NCBI GenBank assembly: GCA_041665785.1
Contig: JBAYIE010000019.1
Span: forward strand, 20,069 to 84,068
Reading direction: 5' to 3'
Length of the DNA: 64,000 bases
Origin: JBAYIE01 sp041665785
GTDB taxonomy: Bacteria; Bacteroidota; Bacteroidia; UKL13-3
Numbering within the stretch: position 1 is the stretch's first letter; every line of letters starts with the position of its first letter. The notes below the pieces were generated by a model. It saw nothing but the letters and a program-made list of their open reading frames with translations. It did no database searches and was not told the origin of the DNA. The translations under genes and the position numbers were made by a program. This document shows positions 35,891 to 44,900 of this stretch, one piece after another.

Positions 35891-38419
35891 ATGAAACCGA
35901 AAAAACAAAATACCATACGTACACTTGACGATACGGATACACCTATTGTCGACTTTGAGCCGGAAAAACCTGTAAAAAAAGAACCGCGTAAAGGAAGGTT
36001 TGCTTTTCTATTCGACGAACGTTTGCATAAAACAGCAGGTCTACTTCTGATCCTGCTAAGCCTGTACACCCTTTTTGCGATTGCATCCTTTCTCTTTACC
36101 TGGGACGAAGACCAGAGTTTGGTGTTGAACCTGAACTGGAATATGTTTCTGCAAGTAGATCCTGACGCCGCTCAAAACATTTTGGGTAAAACAGGAGCCT
36201 GGGTGGGATATGAATTGGTATACAAGGGATTTGGAATTGCATCTGTATTGATCAGTCTGTTTCTGGCCGCACTTGGAATAAAATTGCTTACCCAAACCGA
36301 GCCCATTCCCATTGGCAAAACATTTCGTTATTCCTTTTTCTCACTGATCTGGTTTTCGCTGGCATTTGGTTTTGTATTTAATGCACAATGGCAAATCCTG
36401 GGCGGTGCATTTGGCCATTTTGGATTTTTATACCTGAAAGGAATTTTCGGGAGTCTGGGTACAGGTCTCCTGCTGATTTGCTTTGCATTGATCTTTCTGG
36501 TATATGTATTCAATATTGTTTTTTATACGCCTCGCGTTGAAGCTCCGGTGGCGGATAATAAGCTGCCGGAAGAATTGCAAATACCTCCGGTAAATCTGAA
36601 CACTTTAAGTGCATCACCGGAAGAGCATATTCCCTTAAACCCCGACGACTTTCAACTAAAGCCTGAAGAAAAAGAACCGGCTTTTGTATCAGAAGAGGCA
36701 ATACCGGCAGAGGTTCCGGTTGAAGAAGAAGTTATTCCGGTTGAAACTTCCATTGAAGAAATTAACCCGGTTCCGGCTATTGATATTCCCATTTTACCCG
36801 CTGCTTTTACTACAGAAGGTGGTTTGATTCTGGAAGTGCAGGAAACCCCGGAAGAGGAAGAAGCTGCCGAGAACCCCGATAAACCGGCCTATGGCTCACT
36901 CGCATCGTTGTATGATCCTACACTCGATTTCAGCAATTATCAGTTTCCAACACTGGATCTTTTGAATGATTACGGTGATGATAAAGCCAAGGTAGAAAAC
37001 GATGAGTTGCAGGCCAAAACCACCATGATTGTGGAAACGCTTAAGAACTACAATATCGCCATCAAAAAGATTTCTGCCACCATCGGACCCACCGTAACGC
37101 TATACGAAATTGTTCCACAAGACGGAGTTCGCATCGCCAAAATAAAAAACCTGGAAGATGATATTGCTTTGAGTTTGGCAGCTCTTGGAATTCGGATCAT
37201 TGCTCCTATTCCCGGTCGCGGGACCATTGGCATTGAAGTGCCCAATGAAAAACCTGCCATGGTTTCTATGCGAACTGCTTTAGCGAGTCAGCGCTTTCAG
37301 AATGCCGATATGGAATTACCCATTGCGTTTGGTAAGACCATTCAGAATGAAGTGTTTGTTGCCGATTTGGCCAAGATGCCCCATTTACTCATGGCAGGTG
37401 CAACCGGTCAGGGAAAATCAGTAGGACTGAATGCCATTCTGATCTCATTGTTGTATAAAAAACATCCGTCGCAAATCAAGTTTGTACTGGTAGATCCGAA
37501 GAAAGTAGAACTCAGTATATATAAAACCATTGAACGCCATTTTCTGGCCAAGATTCCGGGTGATGCAGATGCCATCATAACAGATACCAAACTGGTAGTA
37601 AATACGCTGAATTCACTTTGCATTGAAATGGATAACCGGTACGATTTACTAAAGGAGGCGCAGGTAAGAAACCTCAAAGAATACAATACCAAATTCATCA
37701 ACCGTAAACTGGTTCCAACCGATAAAATTCCGCATCGGTTTCTACCATTCATTGTGGTGGTGATCGACGAAGTAGCCGATCTCATGATGACAGCGGGCAA
37801 GGAAGTTGAACATCCGATAGCCCGTATTGCCCAATTAGCGCGTGCAGTGGGTATTCATATGATCCTGGCAACCCAACGTCCGTCGGTGAATGTAATCACC
37901 GGTATGATCAAAGCGAACTTCCCTGCGCGCGTTGCATTCCGCGTTTCTCAAAAAACGGATTCACGTACCATTCTGGATGCAAACGGAGCGGATCAGTTGA
38001 TCGGTAAAGGAGATATGCTGTATTCAGTGGGCAATGACCTGTTGCGTTTACAATGTGCATTTGTTGATACACCGGAAGTGGATCGTATCGCCAACTTTAT
38101 TGGCAATCAGAAGGGTAAAGAACCCTACCTGTTACCGGAAGTTAAAAGTGAATCGGAAGAGGGTGGCGAAGACTTTGACCCCCGCGAAAGAGATTCCCTG
38201 TTTGGAGAAGCAGCTCAAATCATTGTACAACATCAACAAGGTTCAACGTCGTTGCTTCAACGTCGATTAAACCTGGGATATAACCGTGCAGGAAGATTAA
38301 TCGATCAATTGGAACGTGCGGGTATAGTTGGTCCGTTTAAAGGCAGCAAAGCACGTGAAGTGCTGGTAACCGATCTCATCCGTTTGGAGGAAGTACTTAA
38401 AAACCTCGATCAGCAATAA
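35891..38419 (+). CDS. ftsK: DNA translocase FtsK/SpoIIIE
   Basis: FtsK pumps chromosomal DNA through the closing septum and helps dimer resolution. The 842 residues have an N-terminal membrane domain with about four helices (residues 50-215), an acidic Pro/Glu/Val-rich linker (about 220-340, e.g. VPVEEEVIPVETSIEEINPV), the motor domain with Walker A AGATGQGKSVGLNAIL near 500 and Walker B FIVVVIDEVADLMM near 620, and a C-terminal winged-helix gamma domain (LLQRRLNLGYNRAGRLIDQL) near 790 that reads polar DNA sites. The whole family layout is intact. It is a single gene between its own promoter and a terminator. Confidence 0.98.
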   Translation: MKPKKQNTIRTLDDTDTPIVDFEPEKPVKKEPRKGRFAFLFDERLHKTAGLLLILLSLYTLFAIASFLFTWDEDQSLVLNLNWNMFLQVDPDAAQNILGKTGAWVGYELVYKGFGIASVLISLFLAALGIKLLTQTEPIPIGKTFRYSFFSLIWFSLAFGFVFNAQWQILGGAFGHFGFLYLKGIFGSLGTGLLLICFALIFLVYVFNIVFYTPRVEAPVADNKLPEELQIPPVNLNTLSASPEEHIPLNPDDFQLKPEEKEPAFVSEEAIPAEVPVEEEVIPVETSIEEINPVPAIDIPILPAAFTTEGGLILEVQETPEEEEAAENPDKPAYGSLASLYDPTLDFSNYQFPTLDLLNDYGDDKAKVENDELQAKTTMIVETLKNYNIAIKKISATIGPTVTLYEIVPQDGVRIAKIKNLEDDIALSLAALGIRIIAPIPGRGTIGIEVPNEKPAMVSMRTALASQRFQNADMELPIAFGKTIQNEVFVADLAKMPHLLMAGATGQGKSVGLNAILISLLYKKHPSQIKFVLVDPKKVELSIYKTIERHFLAKIPGDADAIITDTKLVVNTLNSLCIEMDNRYDLLKEAQVRNLKEYNTKFINRKLVPTDKIPHRFLPFIVVVIDEVADLMMTAGKEVEHPIARIAQLARAVGIHMILATQRPSVNVITGMIKANFPARVAFRVSQKTDSRTILDANGADQLIGKGDMLYSVGNDLLRLQCAFVDTPEVDRIANFIGNQKGKEPYLLPEVKSESEEGGEDFDPRERDSLFGEAAQIIVQHQQGSTSLLQRRLNLGYNRAGRLIDQLERAGIVGPFKGSKAREVLVTDLIRLEEVLKNLDQQ

Positions 38420-38468
38420 GCCGGTAAAAAATTCCGGTTCAATTAAAAATATTGCATTCAATTTCATA

Positions 38469-38504
38469 AAAAAGGGAGATACAACAAAATGCATCTCCCT
38501 TTTT
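38469..38504. terminator. Bidirectional terminator between ftsK and mdh
   Basis: The arms AAAAAGGGAGAT (38469-38480) and ATCTCCCTTTTT (38493-38504) pair over 12 bases with a 12-base loop. Runs of A and T flank the GC core on both strands, so it can stop transcription from either of the convergent genes. Confidence 0.9.
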
Positions 38505-38522
38505 GTTTCGTTGAATCAACTC

Positions 38523-39464
38523 CTATAATGTGCCTATTTCTTTCAATACATTGTTCATGGTACGCACTGCTTCTGCGCTCTTTGCAAAGGCTTCCAGCTC
38601 CTCGGGATTCAGCTTATAATCTATAATGGTTTCCCATCCGTTTTTACCAACAGTTACCGGTACACCCATGCAAATATCCTGTTGACCGTATTCTCCTTCG
38701 AGGTAAACACAGCAAGGCATGATTCTTTTCTGATCGCGTACAATGCTTTCAACTAACAAAGCACTGGCGGCACCCGGCGCATACCAGGCCGAAGTTCCCA
38801 GCAATTTAGTCAGGGTTGCTCCGCCCACCATGGTGGCATCACTGATTTCTTTCAGTTTTGTTGCATCCAGACGCGACGAAACAGGAACACCATTCAGCGT
38901 AGCCAGTCGAGTTAATGGGATCATGGTTGTATCACCGTGACCACCAATCACGGTTCCTTGTATATCGGCCGTAGGCTGACCTAAAGCCAAACCGAGGTAT
39001 CCTTTAAAGCGGGCACTATCCAACAATCCTCCCATTCCAATGATGCGGTTTTTGGGTAATCCGGTTGCTTTCAAAGCGAGGTAAGTCATGGTATCCATCG
39101 GATTTGCAACAACAACAATGATGGCTTCCGGTGAATGCTTCAATACATTTTCAGCTACAGAACGTACAATATTAGCATTGGTGCCAATAAGTTCCTCACG
39201 GGTCATTCCTGGTTTGCGTGGGATTCCGGATGTAATCACGACAACATCTGAATTGGCAGTTTTGCTGTAATCGTTGGTAATTCCGGTAATTCGGGTTTTC
39301 ATTCCCAGGAGGGAAGTGGTTTGATAAATATCAAGCGCTTTGCCCTCAGCAAAACCTTCTTTTACATCGAGCAATACGACCTCATCGGCCAGTTCACGGT
39401 AAGCAATCACATCGGCCGTTGTGGCGCCTACGGCACCTGCACCGATTACGGATACTTTAGTCAT
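38523..39464 (-). CDS. mdh: Malate dehydrogenase (LDH-like type)
   Basis: This enzyme interconverts malate and oxaloacetate with NAD. The 313 residues show the Rossmann glycine motif GAGAVGATTADVIA (8-21), the substrate-binding arginine loop GIPRKPGMTREEL (near 81), the relay Asp in GGLLDSARFK and the catalytic His in VIGGHGDTTMIP (near 175). The arginine in the mobile loop favours malate over lactate dehydrogenase. It belongs to the lactate-dehydrogenase-like branch of malate dehydrogenases common in Bacteroidota. It is transcribed alone, 126 bases from scoB, and ends at the shared terminator with ftsK. Confidence 0.96.
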   Translation of the reverse strand: MTKVSVIGAGAVGATTADVIAYRELADEVVLLDVKEGFAEGKALDIYQTTSLLGMKTRITGITNDYSKTANSDVVVITSGIPRKPGMTREELIGTNANIVRSVAENVLKHSPEAIIVVVANPMDTMTYLALKATGLPKNRIIGMGGLLDSARFKGYLGLALGQPTADIQGTVIGGHGDTTMIPLTRLATLNGVPVSSRLDATKLKEISDATMVGGATLTKLLGTSAWYAPGAASALLVESIVRDQKRIMPCCVYLEGEYGQQDICMGVPVTVGKNGWETIIDYKLNPEELEAFAKSAEAVRTMNNVLKEIGTL

Positions 39465-39590
39465 TGTATTTCTATTTAATGGTTGATAATCTGCCTGCGA
39501 AAATAGACAGATACAAAAGAAAAGAAAATATGATTTTAGAGGGGGTACCTGATGGAAAATCCGTTCCGGGAAAAGGAGACCATCCTTCTG

Positions 39591-40244
39591 CTAAAAGTTC
39601 ATTTCCGGTATTTCACCTGTTACCACTAACCTGCCTTGTGTTTTTTCACGGATATAATCTACGGTTACTCCGGGTGCCCTTTCTAACAATTTAAATCCTT
39701 CCGGTGTGACATCAAAAACGCCCAACTCGGTTACAACCTTTTTCACACAACCTAAGCCGGTAATAGGTAAAGTACACTGCTGCAATAATTTTGAATTGCC
39801 ATGTTTGTCGACGTGTTGCATCGCAACAATGATATTCTTTGCAGCAGCTACGAGATCCATGGCTCCACCCATTCCCTTGACCATTTTTCCCGGAATCTTC
39901 CAGTTGGCAATATCGCCATTATCGGCTACTTCCATGGCTCCCAATACTGTCAGATCAACCCTTCCGCAACGGATCATGCCAAAACTCATGGCACTATCAA
40001 AAAAGGAAGAACCCTTTGTGGTGGTAACGGTTTGTTTACCGGCATTGATCAGGTCCGGATCTACCTCATCGGTATACGGAAATGGTCCTATACCCAACAA
40101 ACCATTTTCTGATTGCAATACCACTTCAATTCCTTCGGGTACATAATTGGCAACCAACGTTGGAATTCCAATACCAAGGTTCACGTAATACCCGTCTTTT
40201 AACTCTTTTGCTATGCGTTTAGCAATTCCGAATTTATCTAACAT
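39591..40244 (-). CDS. scoB: 3-oxoacid CoA-transferase subunit B
   Basis: Together with ScoA this forms succinyl-CoA:3-ketoacid CoA-transferase, which moves CoA from succinyl-CoA to acetoacetate. The catalytic glutamate lies in the SENGLLGIGPFP motif (near residue 46), preceded by YYVNLGIGIPTLVANYVPEG. GRVDLTVLGAMEVADNGDIAN and MKGMGGAMDLVAAAKN are further family hallmarks. The length of 217 is normal. It follows scoA by three bases and is last of the minus-strand run starting at 46260. An acetate or butyrate CoA-transferase cannot be fully excluded from sequence. Confidence 0.94.
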   Translation of the reverse strand: MLDKFGIAKRIAKELKDGYYVNLGIGIPTLVANYVPEGIEVVLQSENGLLGIGPFPYTDEVDPDLINAGKQTVTTTKGSSFFDSAMSFGMIRCGRVDLTVLGAMEVADNGDIANWKIPGKMVKGMGGAMDLVAAAKNIIVAMQHVDKHGNSKLLQQCTLPITGLGCVKKVVTELGVFDVTPEGFKLLERAPGVTVDYIREKTQGRLVVTGEIPEMNF

Positions 40245-40247
40245 ACC

Positions 40248-40955
40248 TTAATTCTCCTGCTTATTACGGGTGGTTATTTGTTCAATGCGTTTCTCGTAGT
40301 TACTTCCTTTAAAAATCCGGTTTACGTAGATTCCGGGGGTATGAATCTGGTCCGGATCCAATGCTCCTGCAGGTACCAGTTCCTCTACTTCGGCTATAGT
40401 TATCTTACCCGCCATTGCCATCAGTGGATTGAAATTCCGGGCTGTTGCCCTGAAGATTAAATTTCCATGCGTATCCCCTTTCCATGCTTTTACTAAAGCA
40501 AAATCGGCTTCAAAGGCTGATTCCAGCAAGTAAGTTTTCCCATTAAAATCGCGCATTTCTTTTCCATCGGCCACTTCGGTACCTACACCGGCAGGGGTAA
40601 AAATTGCCGGCATGCCATAACCCGCAGCCAGACAACGTGTTGCAAGCGTCCCTTGGGGAATCAGTTCTACTTCCAATTCTCCACTTAACAACTGACGCTC
40701 AAACTCGGCATTCTCTCCCACGTAAGAAGAAATCATTTTTTTCACCTGCCTGGTTTGCAACATCAACCCGATACCAAAATCATCAACCCCTGCATTGTTT
40801 GAGATACACGTCAGGTTTTTTATTCCTTTTCGAACCAATGCCGAAATCAGATTTTCCGGAATTCCGCAGAGACCGAATCCTCCCAACAACAGCACCGCAC
40901 CATCCGGTATATCGCGTACTGCCTCATCGGCATTGTTTACAAGTTTATTCAGCAT
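40248..40955 (-). CDS. scoA: 3-oxoacid CoA-transferase subunit A
   Basis: This is the partner of the adjacent ScoB. The 235 residues show GAVLLLGGFGLCGIPENLIS (near 20-40), ISNNAGVDDFGIGLML, and SSYVGENAEFERQLLSGELEVELIPQG-type sequence near 80 with YGMPAIFTPAGVGTEVADGK beyond. These are signatures of the alpha subunit of family I CoA-transferases. It lies 28 bases behind clpS and three bases ahead of scoB. The co-location with phospholipid and proteolysis genes is probably an accident of a compact transcription unit. Confidence 0.94.
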   Translation of the reverse strand: MLNKLVNNADEAVRDIPDGAVLLLGGFGLCGIPENLISALVRKGIKNLTCISNNAGVDDFGIGLMLQTRQVKKMISSYVGENAEFERQLLSGELEVELIPQGTLATRCLAAGYGMPAIFTPAGVGTEVADGKEMRDFNGKTYLLESAFEADFALVKAWKGDTHGNLIFRATARNFNPLMAMAGKITIAEVEELVPAGALDPDQIHTPGIYVNRIFKGSNYEKRIEQITTRNKQEN

Positions 40956-40983
40956 GTTTTAATTAATTAAATTTTGAAGTGCA

Positions 40984-41265
40984 TCATTCACCGATTACTG
41001 CACTCAACCCCTCTTCGCACAGCGCCTGACACATGGCTGCCAGCTCTCCCCGGTCGCCCGACTTCACCGTAGCTTTCCCTTTATAATGAACAATCAGTGC
41101 AGACTGCTCAGCCTGTATTTCATTGTGATCGCAGATACGAACGAGGCACTCAATCACATGATCAAATGAATTTACATCATCGTTGAAAAGAATCAATTTA
41201 TGAATAGTTCCAACATCATCCAGCACCTCCAGGAGTTCTTCGTGTTTTACATACTCTTTACTCAT
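40984..41265 (-). CDS. clpS: Clp protease adaptor ClpS
   Basis: ClpS delivers N-degron substrates to ClpA/ClpC unfoldases. I choose the ATG at 41265 (93 residues, MSKEYVKHEELLEVL). The frame stays open to 41502, but the extra part lies inside plsY and does not resemble ClpS. Signatures are HKLILFNDDVNSFDHVIECL (near 22-41), with the substrate-pocket NDD, and ALIVHYKGKATVKSG. The start overlaps the plsY stop by eight bases. The partner ATPase is not in this window; ClpX does not use ClpS in characterised species. Confidence 0.94.
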   Translation of the reverse strand: MSKEYVKHEELLEVLDDVGTIHKLILFNDDVNSFDHVIECLVRICDHNEIQAEQSALIVHYKGKATVKSGDRGELAAMCQALCEEGLSAVIGE

Positions 41266-41905
41266 ACTCTTTCGATTCCTTTTTGTTGAAACTGAATTTA
41301 TTTTCATTTCCGGCCACCAATCGTTTGATATTTGCACGATGCGTATATAATACCAACACGGCAATGGCTGAAAAGAACAGGTTTGCAAATATATTATCCG
41401 TATAGAAATATAACGATAAGATTGCAGCAAAAATTCCTGCCGACATGCTTCCAACAGAAATATAGCGGGTAATCCATACCAATAGGATAAACAGCACGAC
41501 ACAAATCAGTGCAATGCGGTAATCAAGAGCAATGGCTAAGCCCAATAAGGTGGCAATGCCTTTTCCACCTCTGAACTGAGCAAAAACCGGATAGACATGT
41601 CCCAATACGGCAATCATACCTAACAACATTTTATACCGGAACAAAAGTGTTGGATCTTCGGCCATACCGGGAATAAACAACGCAAGCATAGTGGCCAAAA
41701 ACCCTTTCAACAAATCCAGAAACAACACTATAAAGCCTGCTTTATTTCCCAAAACACGGAGGGTATTGGTTGCGCCTGCATTTTTACTTCCATGCTCACG
41801 CACATCCATGTCGTAAAAAGCTTTCCCGTACCAAACTGCATTGGGGACAGATCCCAGTAAGTACGCCAAAACGGCCATTCCGGCCAGTACATTGAGTTGT
41901 TCCAT
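41258..41905 (-). CDS. plsY: Glycerol-3-phosphate acyltransferase PlsY
   Basis: PlsY makes lysophosphatidic acid from acyl phosphate and glycerol 3-phosphate at the inner membrane. The 215 residues are mostly hydrophobic with about five helices. The three family motifs are visible: LLGSVPNAVWYGK with REHGSKNAGATNTLRVLGNK (near 16-52), the acyl-phosphate motif FRGGKGIATLLG (near 107), and HRANIKRLVAGNENKF near the end. Its start overlaps the preceding giant gene by one base (TAATG) and its end overlaps clpS. Confidence 0.96.
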   Translation of the reverse strand: MEQLNVLAGMAVLAYLLGSVPNAVWYGKAFYDMDVREHGSKNAGATNTLRVLGNKAGFIVLFLDLLKGFLATMLALFIPGMAEDPTLLFRYKMLLGMIAVLGHVYPVFAQFRGGKGIATLLGLAIALDYRIALICVVLFILLVWITRYISVGSMSAGIFAAILSLYFYTDNIFANLFFSAIAVLVLYTHRANIKRLVAGNENKFSFNKKESKEYE

Positions 41906-44900
41906 TACTTCTGGGATTTCATGATTCGCACAAACTTATTGCGATCACCATAATTGGCTAAACGCAATGCAAAGTTCTTATCCTTCTTCGAGATTTTATC
42001 AATATTATTTTTGATATAAAGATTATACACAGGATCGGAAGAGAGTGCAAACAAGATTCCACGCTGATATTTAAAAAAGTACCAGCTTCCTTCAGGCGTA
42101 ATAATATATAAAGTCAAATCGTCGCCCGACCGTTTCTTGGTCAATTCAAGCCTTCCCTTCAATTTGCGCTCTATTTTGAACTTATCAATCGAATTCAGGT
42201 TGATATCCCCTTCCGATATAAAGGAACGGGTAGGCTGATTCCATCGCAACAATACCGATGAGATATTAATGGGTTTCTTCAGCTCATCATCCAATCGGAT
42301 TGTTTTGTCGGGCAATTCTTCCAATACATTATTCAGTGATTTTTCATCACTAATCAAATCGCTGAGTGCTTTGTTGAACAAGGGTTCATCGAACTCACTG
42401 GTTTCTGTTCCGGAAGACTGAATATTGATGGTATCGAACATGATTTTAAGTGCTTCTTCCGGAAAAGGGAAGTCCAACATTACCATAAGTTTCATGCGGA
42501 AAGTAGTATCAGCGTAATTGTATACTGCATTACCGGCAGTTTTCATGGTAAAACTGCTATTGTCTAACCCAAACCTGAAACGTCCCTCATAAAATATATT
42601 CTTCTTCCCTTCACTCAATTCCATATAATTCCCTTTCCGACCGTTGCCATAAACTTTATCGTGAGGTCCGAATTTAAAAACCTTCAATTTCTCATCGTAA
42701 ATCAGGGTTCCGCTCACACGCATCAATTCGGGATCAGAGCCATTGCGCTTGCGGCTAAAAAAGAGCGGATAAACATGCGTTGAGTCATTCGATACATTAA
42801 TACCACACATCAACGCCTGACGAATCAGGTTTTGCTGCATGGTATCCACGATCAGATAAACGGAATCCGGATTAATCACCGCGGAATTCCGGAACCAATC
42901 TGTTTTTGGATAAGGCAACTCATGTTTAGCCTGGAAATGACCTGCATACTCCAGATTCTTATTGATACTCTTAAGGGCGGCATGACCTAAGAAAGCAATA
43001 TGAGGTCCAACGGTAAAATTAGCCGAGTCGGGGATATCGGTTTTGCCTAAAAGCCGATGCTGTTCATCTATGGTAATTTCTTCGAGGAAGAATTGCTGAA
43101 TGGTTTTGTCCTTATCCGTATATTGATAATTACCTGTACCAACCACATTGAATCTTCCCAAAACAGTCATTCTCACTTTTTCAATGGTATGGTATTTCAA
43201 TAGCGTGTCGGCTGTAATTTTCGAATTATTCACTTCATCCATGTTGGCTTCTGCACGAATAGTCACTTTGCCGCTATCAGGAAATAACCATGCATCGCCA
43301 ATCGCGATGTATGGAATTTTCTGCGCGTAAAGAGTAAAGTCCTTCAAATCCAATCGCGTAAGGCCGGATACAAACTTTAAGGAGTCTTGTGAAGTCCGGT
43401 TGGATAGCAAATATGAAATATCCTTTCCATTCTCAGTGTGGGATTCAAAATCGAGTGTCTTATCCTCCATTTTCCAGGTGAATTGTTTGAATGCTCCCTG
43501 ATACAAATTATAATTGAACGTGGTATTGATTCCCGGCTCATTGTACACAAACAAACCGGTAGAAGTATTGAGGTTTACATCCGCTTTAACAGATCCTGAG
43601 TAAAAAGCAAACTTTGAACTATCGGTATAATTCCTTAAACGCAATTGAGAGGTATCAGCTAAAACATTATCGGGTTGCATCCAGAAATTTGACGAAAGCA
43701 ATTCCGCACCCCGTATATGGTTCACGCCGGCTGCGCTCATACGAACCGGAGTCAGGTGTAATACTCCATCGAGACGAACACGTTCTTCAGAAATTTTTAT
43801 TTGTTGTTGCACGCTATACACATACAGACTATCGTGATAAGGAACCCAATGTTCATAGACTTCTGATGCTGTTGCTGTCGGATAGATGCTTGTACGTTCA
43901 TTGGTAAACGTCTGACAAGCGGCATTCATTGAATCCAGCAGGAACAGAAATTGTTTAGCTGTTGAAAGTGAACTCAGATAACGCATTTCTCCGTTGCCGT
44001 AAAATCCTTCGTCGCTCAGCGACAATATCACATCACCCGTACCTTTGCCGCCATATAAAGGATATGGCGCACCCGGTTTACCCAAAACAAAACCCAGGGA
44101 GCGATCCGGTTGCAAATACACTTCATGCCGGATATCCGGAACAATTCCTCCTGAAATCAACGTACCATCAAGAGCAAGTGTCTCGAAATTCAAGGTATTT
44201 AAACTATCAATCGTAAAAGGATCTACATCAAAATAAAATCGGGCGCGATCGTAAACCCCTTGCTGTGTTGAGGGCTTATCGTAATAGATTTTAGAACCCA
44301 CATCGGATTTAAAAAACGGATATCCGGGATAGCGTTTTCTCCCGCTTTTATTCCCCGGATGGTCGATAGCCAGTGTTCCGTAAACATTTTGAATGGCACT
44401 CTTGATGGGTATGTCTGATCCGGTAGCTTCATCGTACAAAAAGAAACGCATAGAATCCACATTGTTTAAACGAATCTGAAAAGTGGTATAATCGAACGTG
44501 AAACCTGTACCGTAAAAATCTACTTTCCCGGCACGCACTTTTCCGGCTAAATCCATGTTCCTGTTTTTCTTCAGCGTAAGAATCTGATCTTTGGGTACGA
44601 TGTACACATTTTGTGAGTCGCTAAACTGAAAACGAGGTACACCCTGAACCTGCAAATCATTATTGATTAAGCTGATGGAGGCATTGGGGTAACGTTTGAT
44701 GATGGAGAAAAATGCAATGGCATCAAAATCTGTTTTGCCAAAATGGGCATTTACATAATCACTCAGCTTTCTTCTGACCTGCACATAATCGGTGTTCTGG
44801 TTATAGTTGATATATCCCCGGTCGTGCAGCCAGATCATTTGTATACGTATATCGCTCAGATTTGCACGAAAATTGGCCGCATAGTCTTGAATATAAAACC

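Noticed and set aside
39465..39590. Terminator or small gene between scoB and mdh
   Set aside because: The only pairing is GATGG with CCATC, too weak, and no frame is convincing.
41266..41502. An N-terminal extension of ClpS
   Set aside because: The extra 79 residues lie within plsY, do not resemble ClpS, and a normal ATG exists at 41265.
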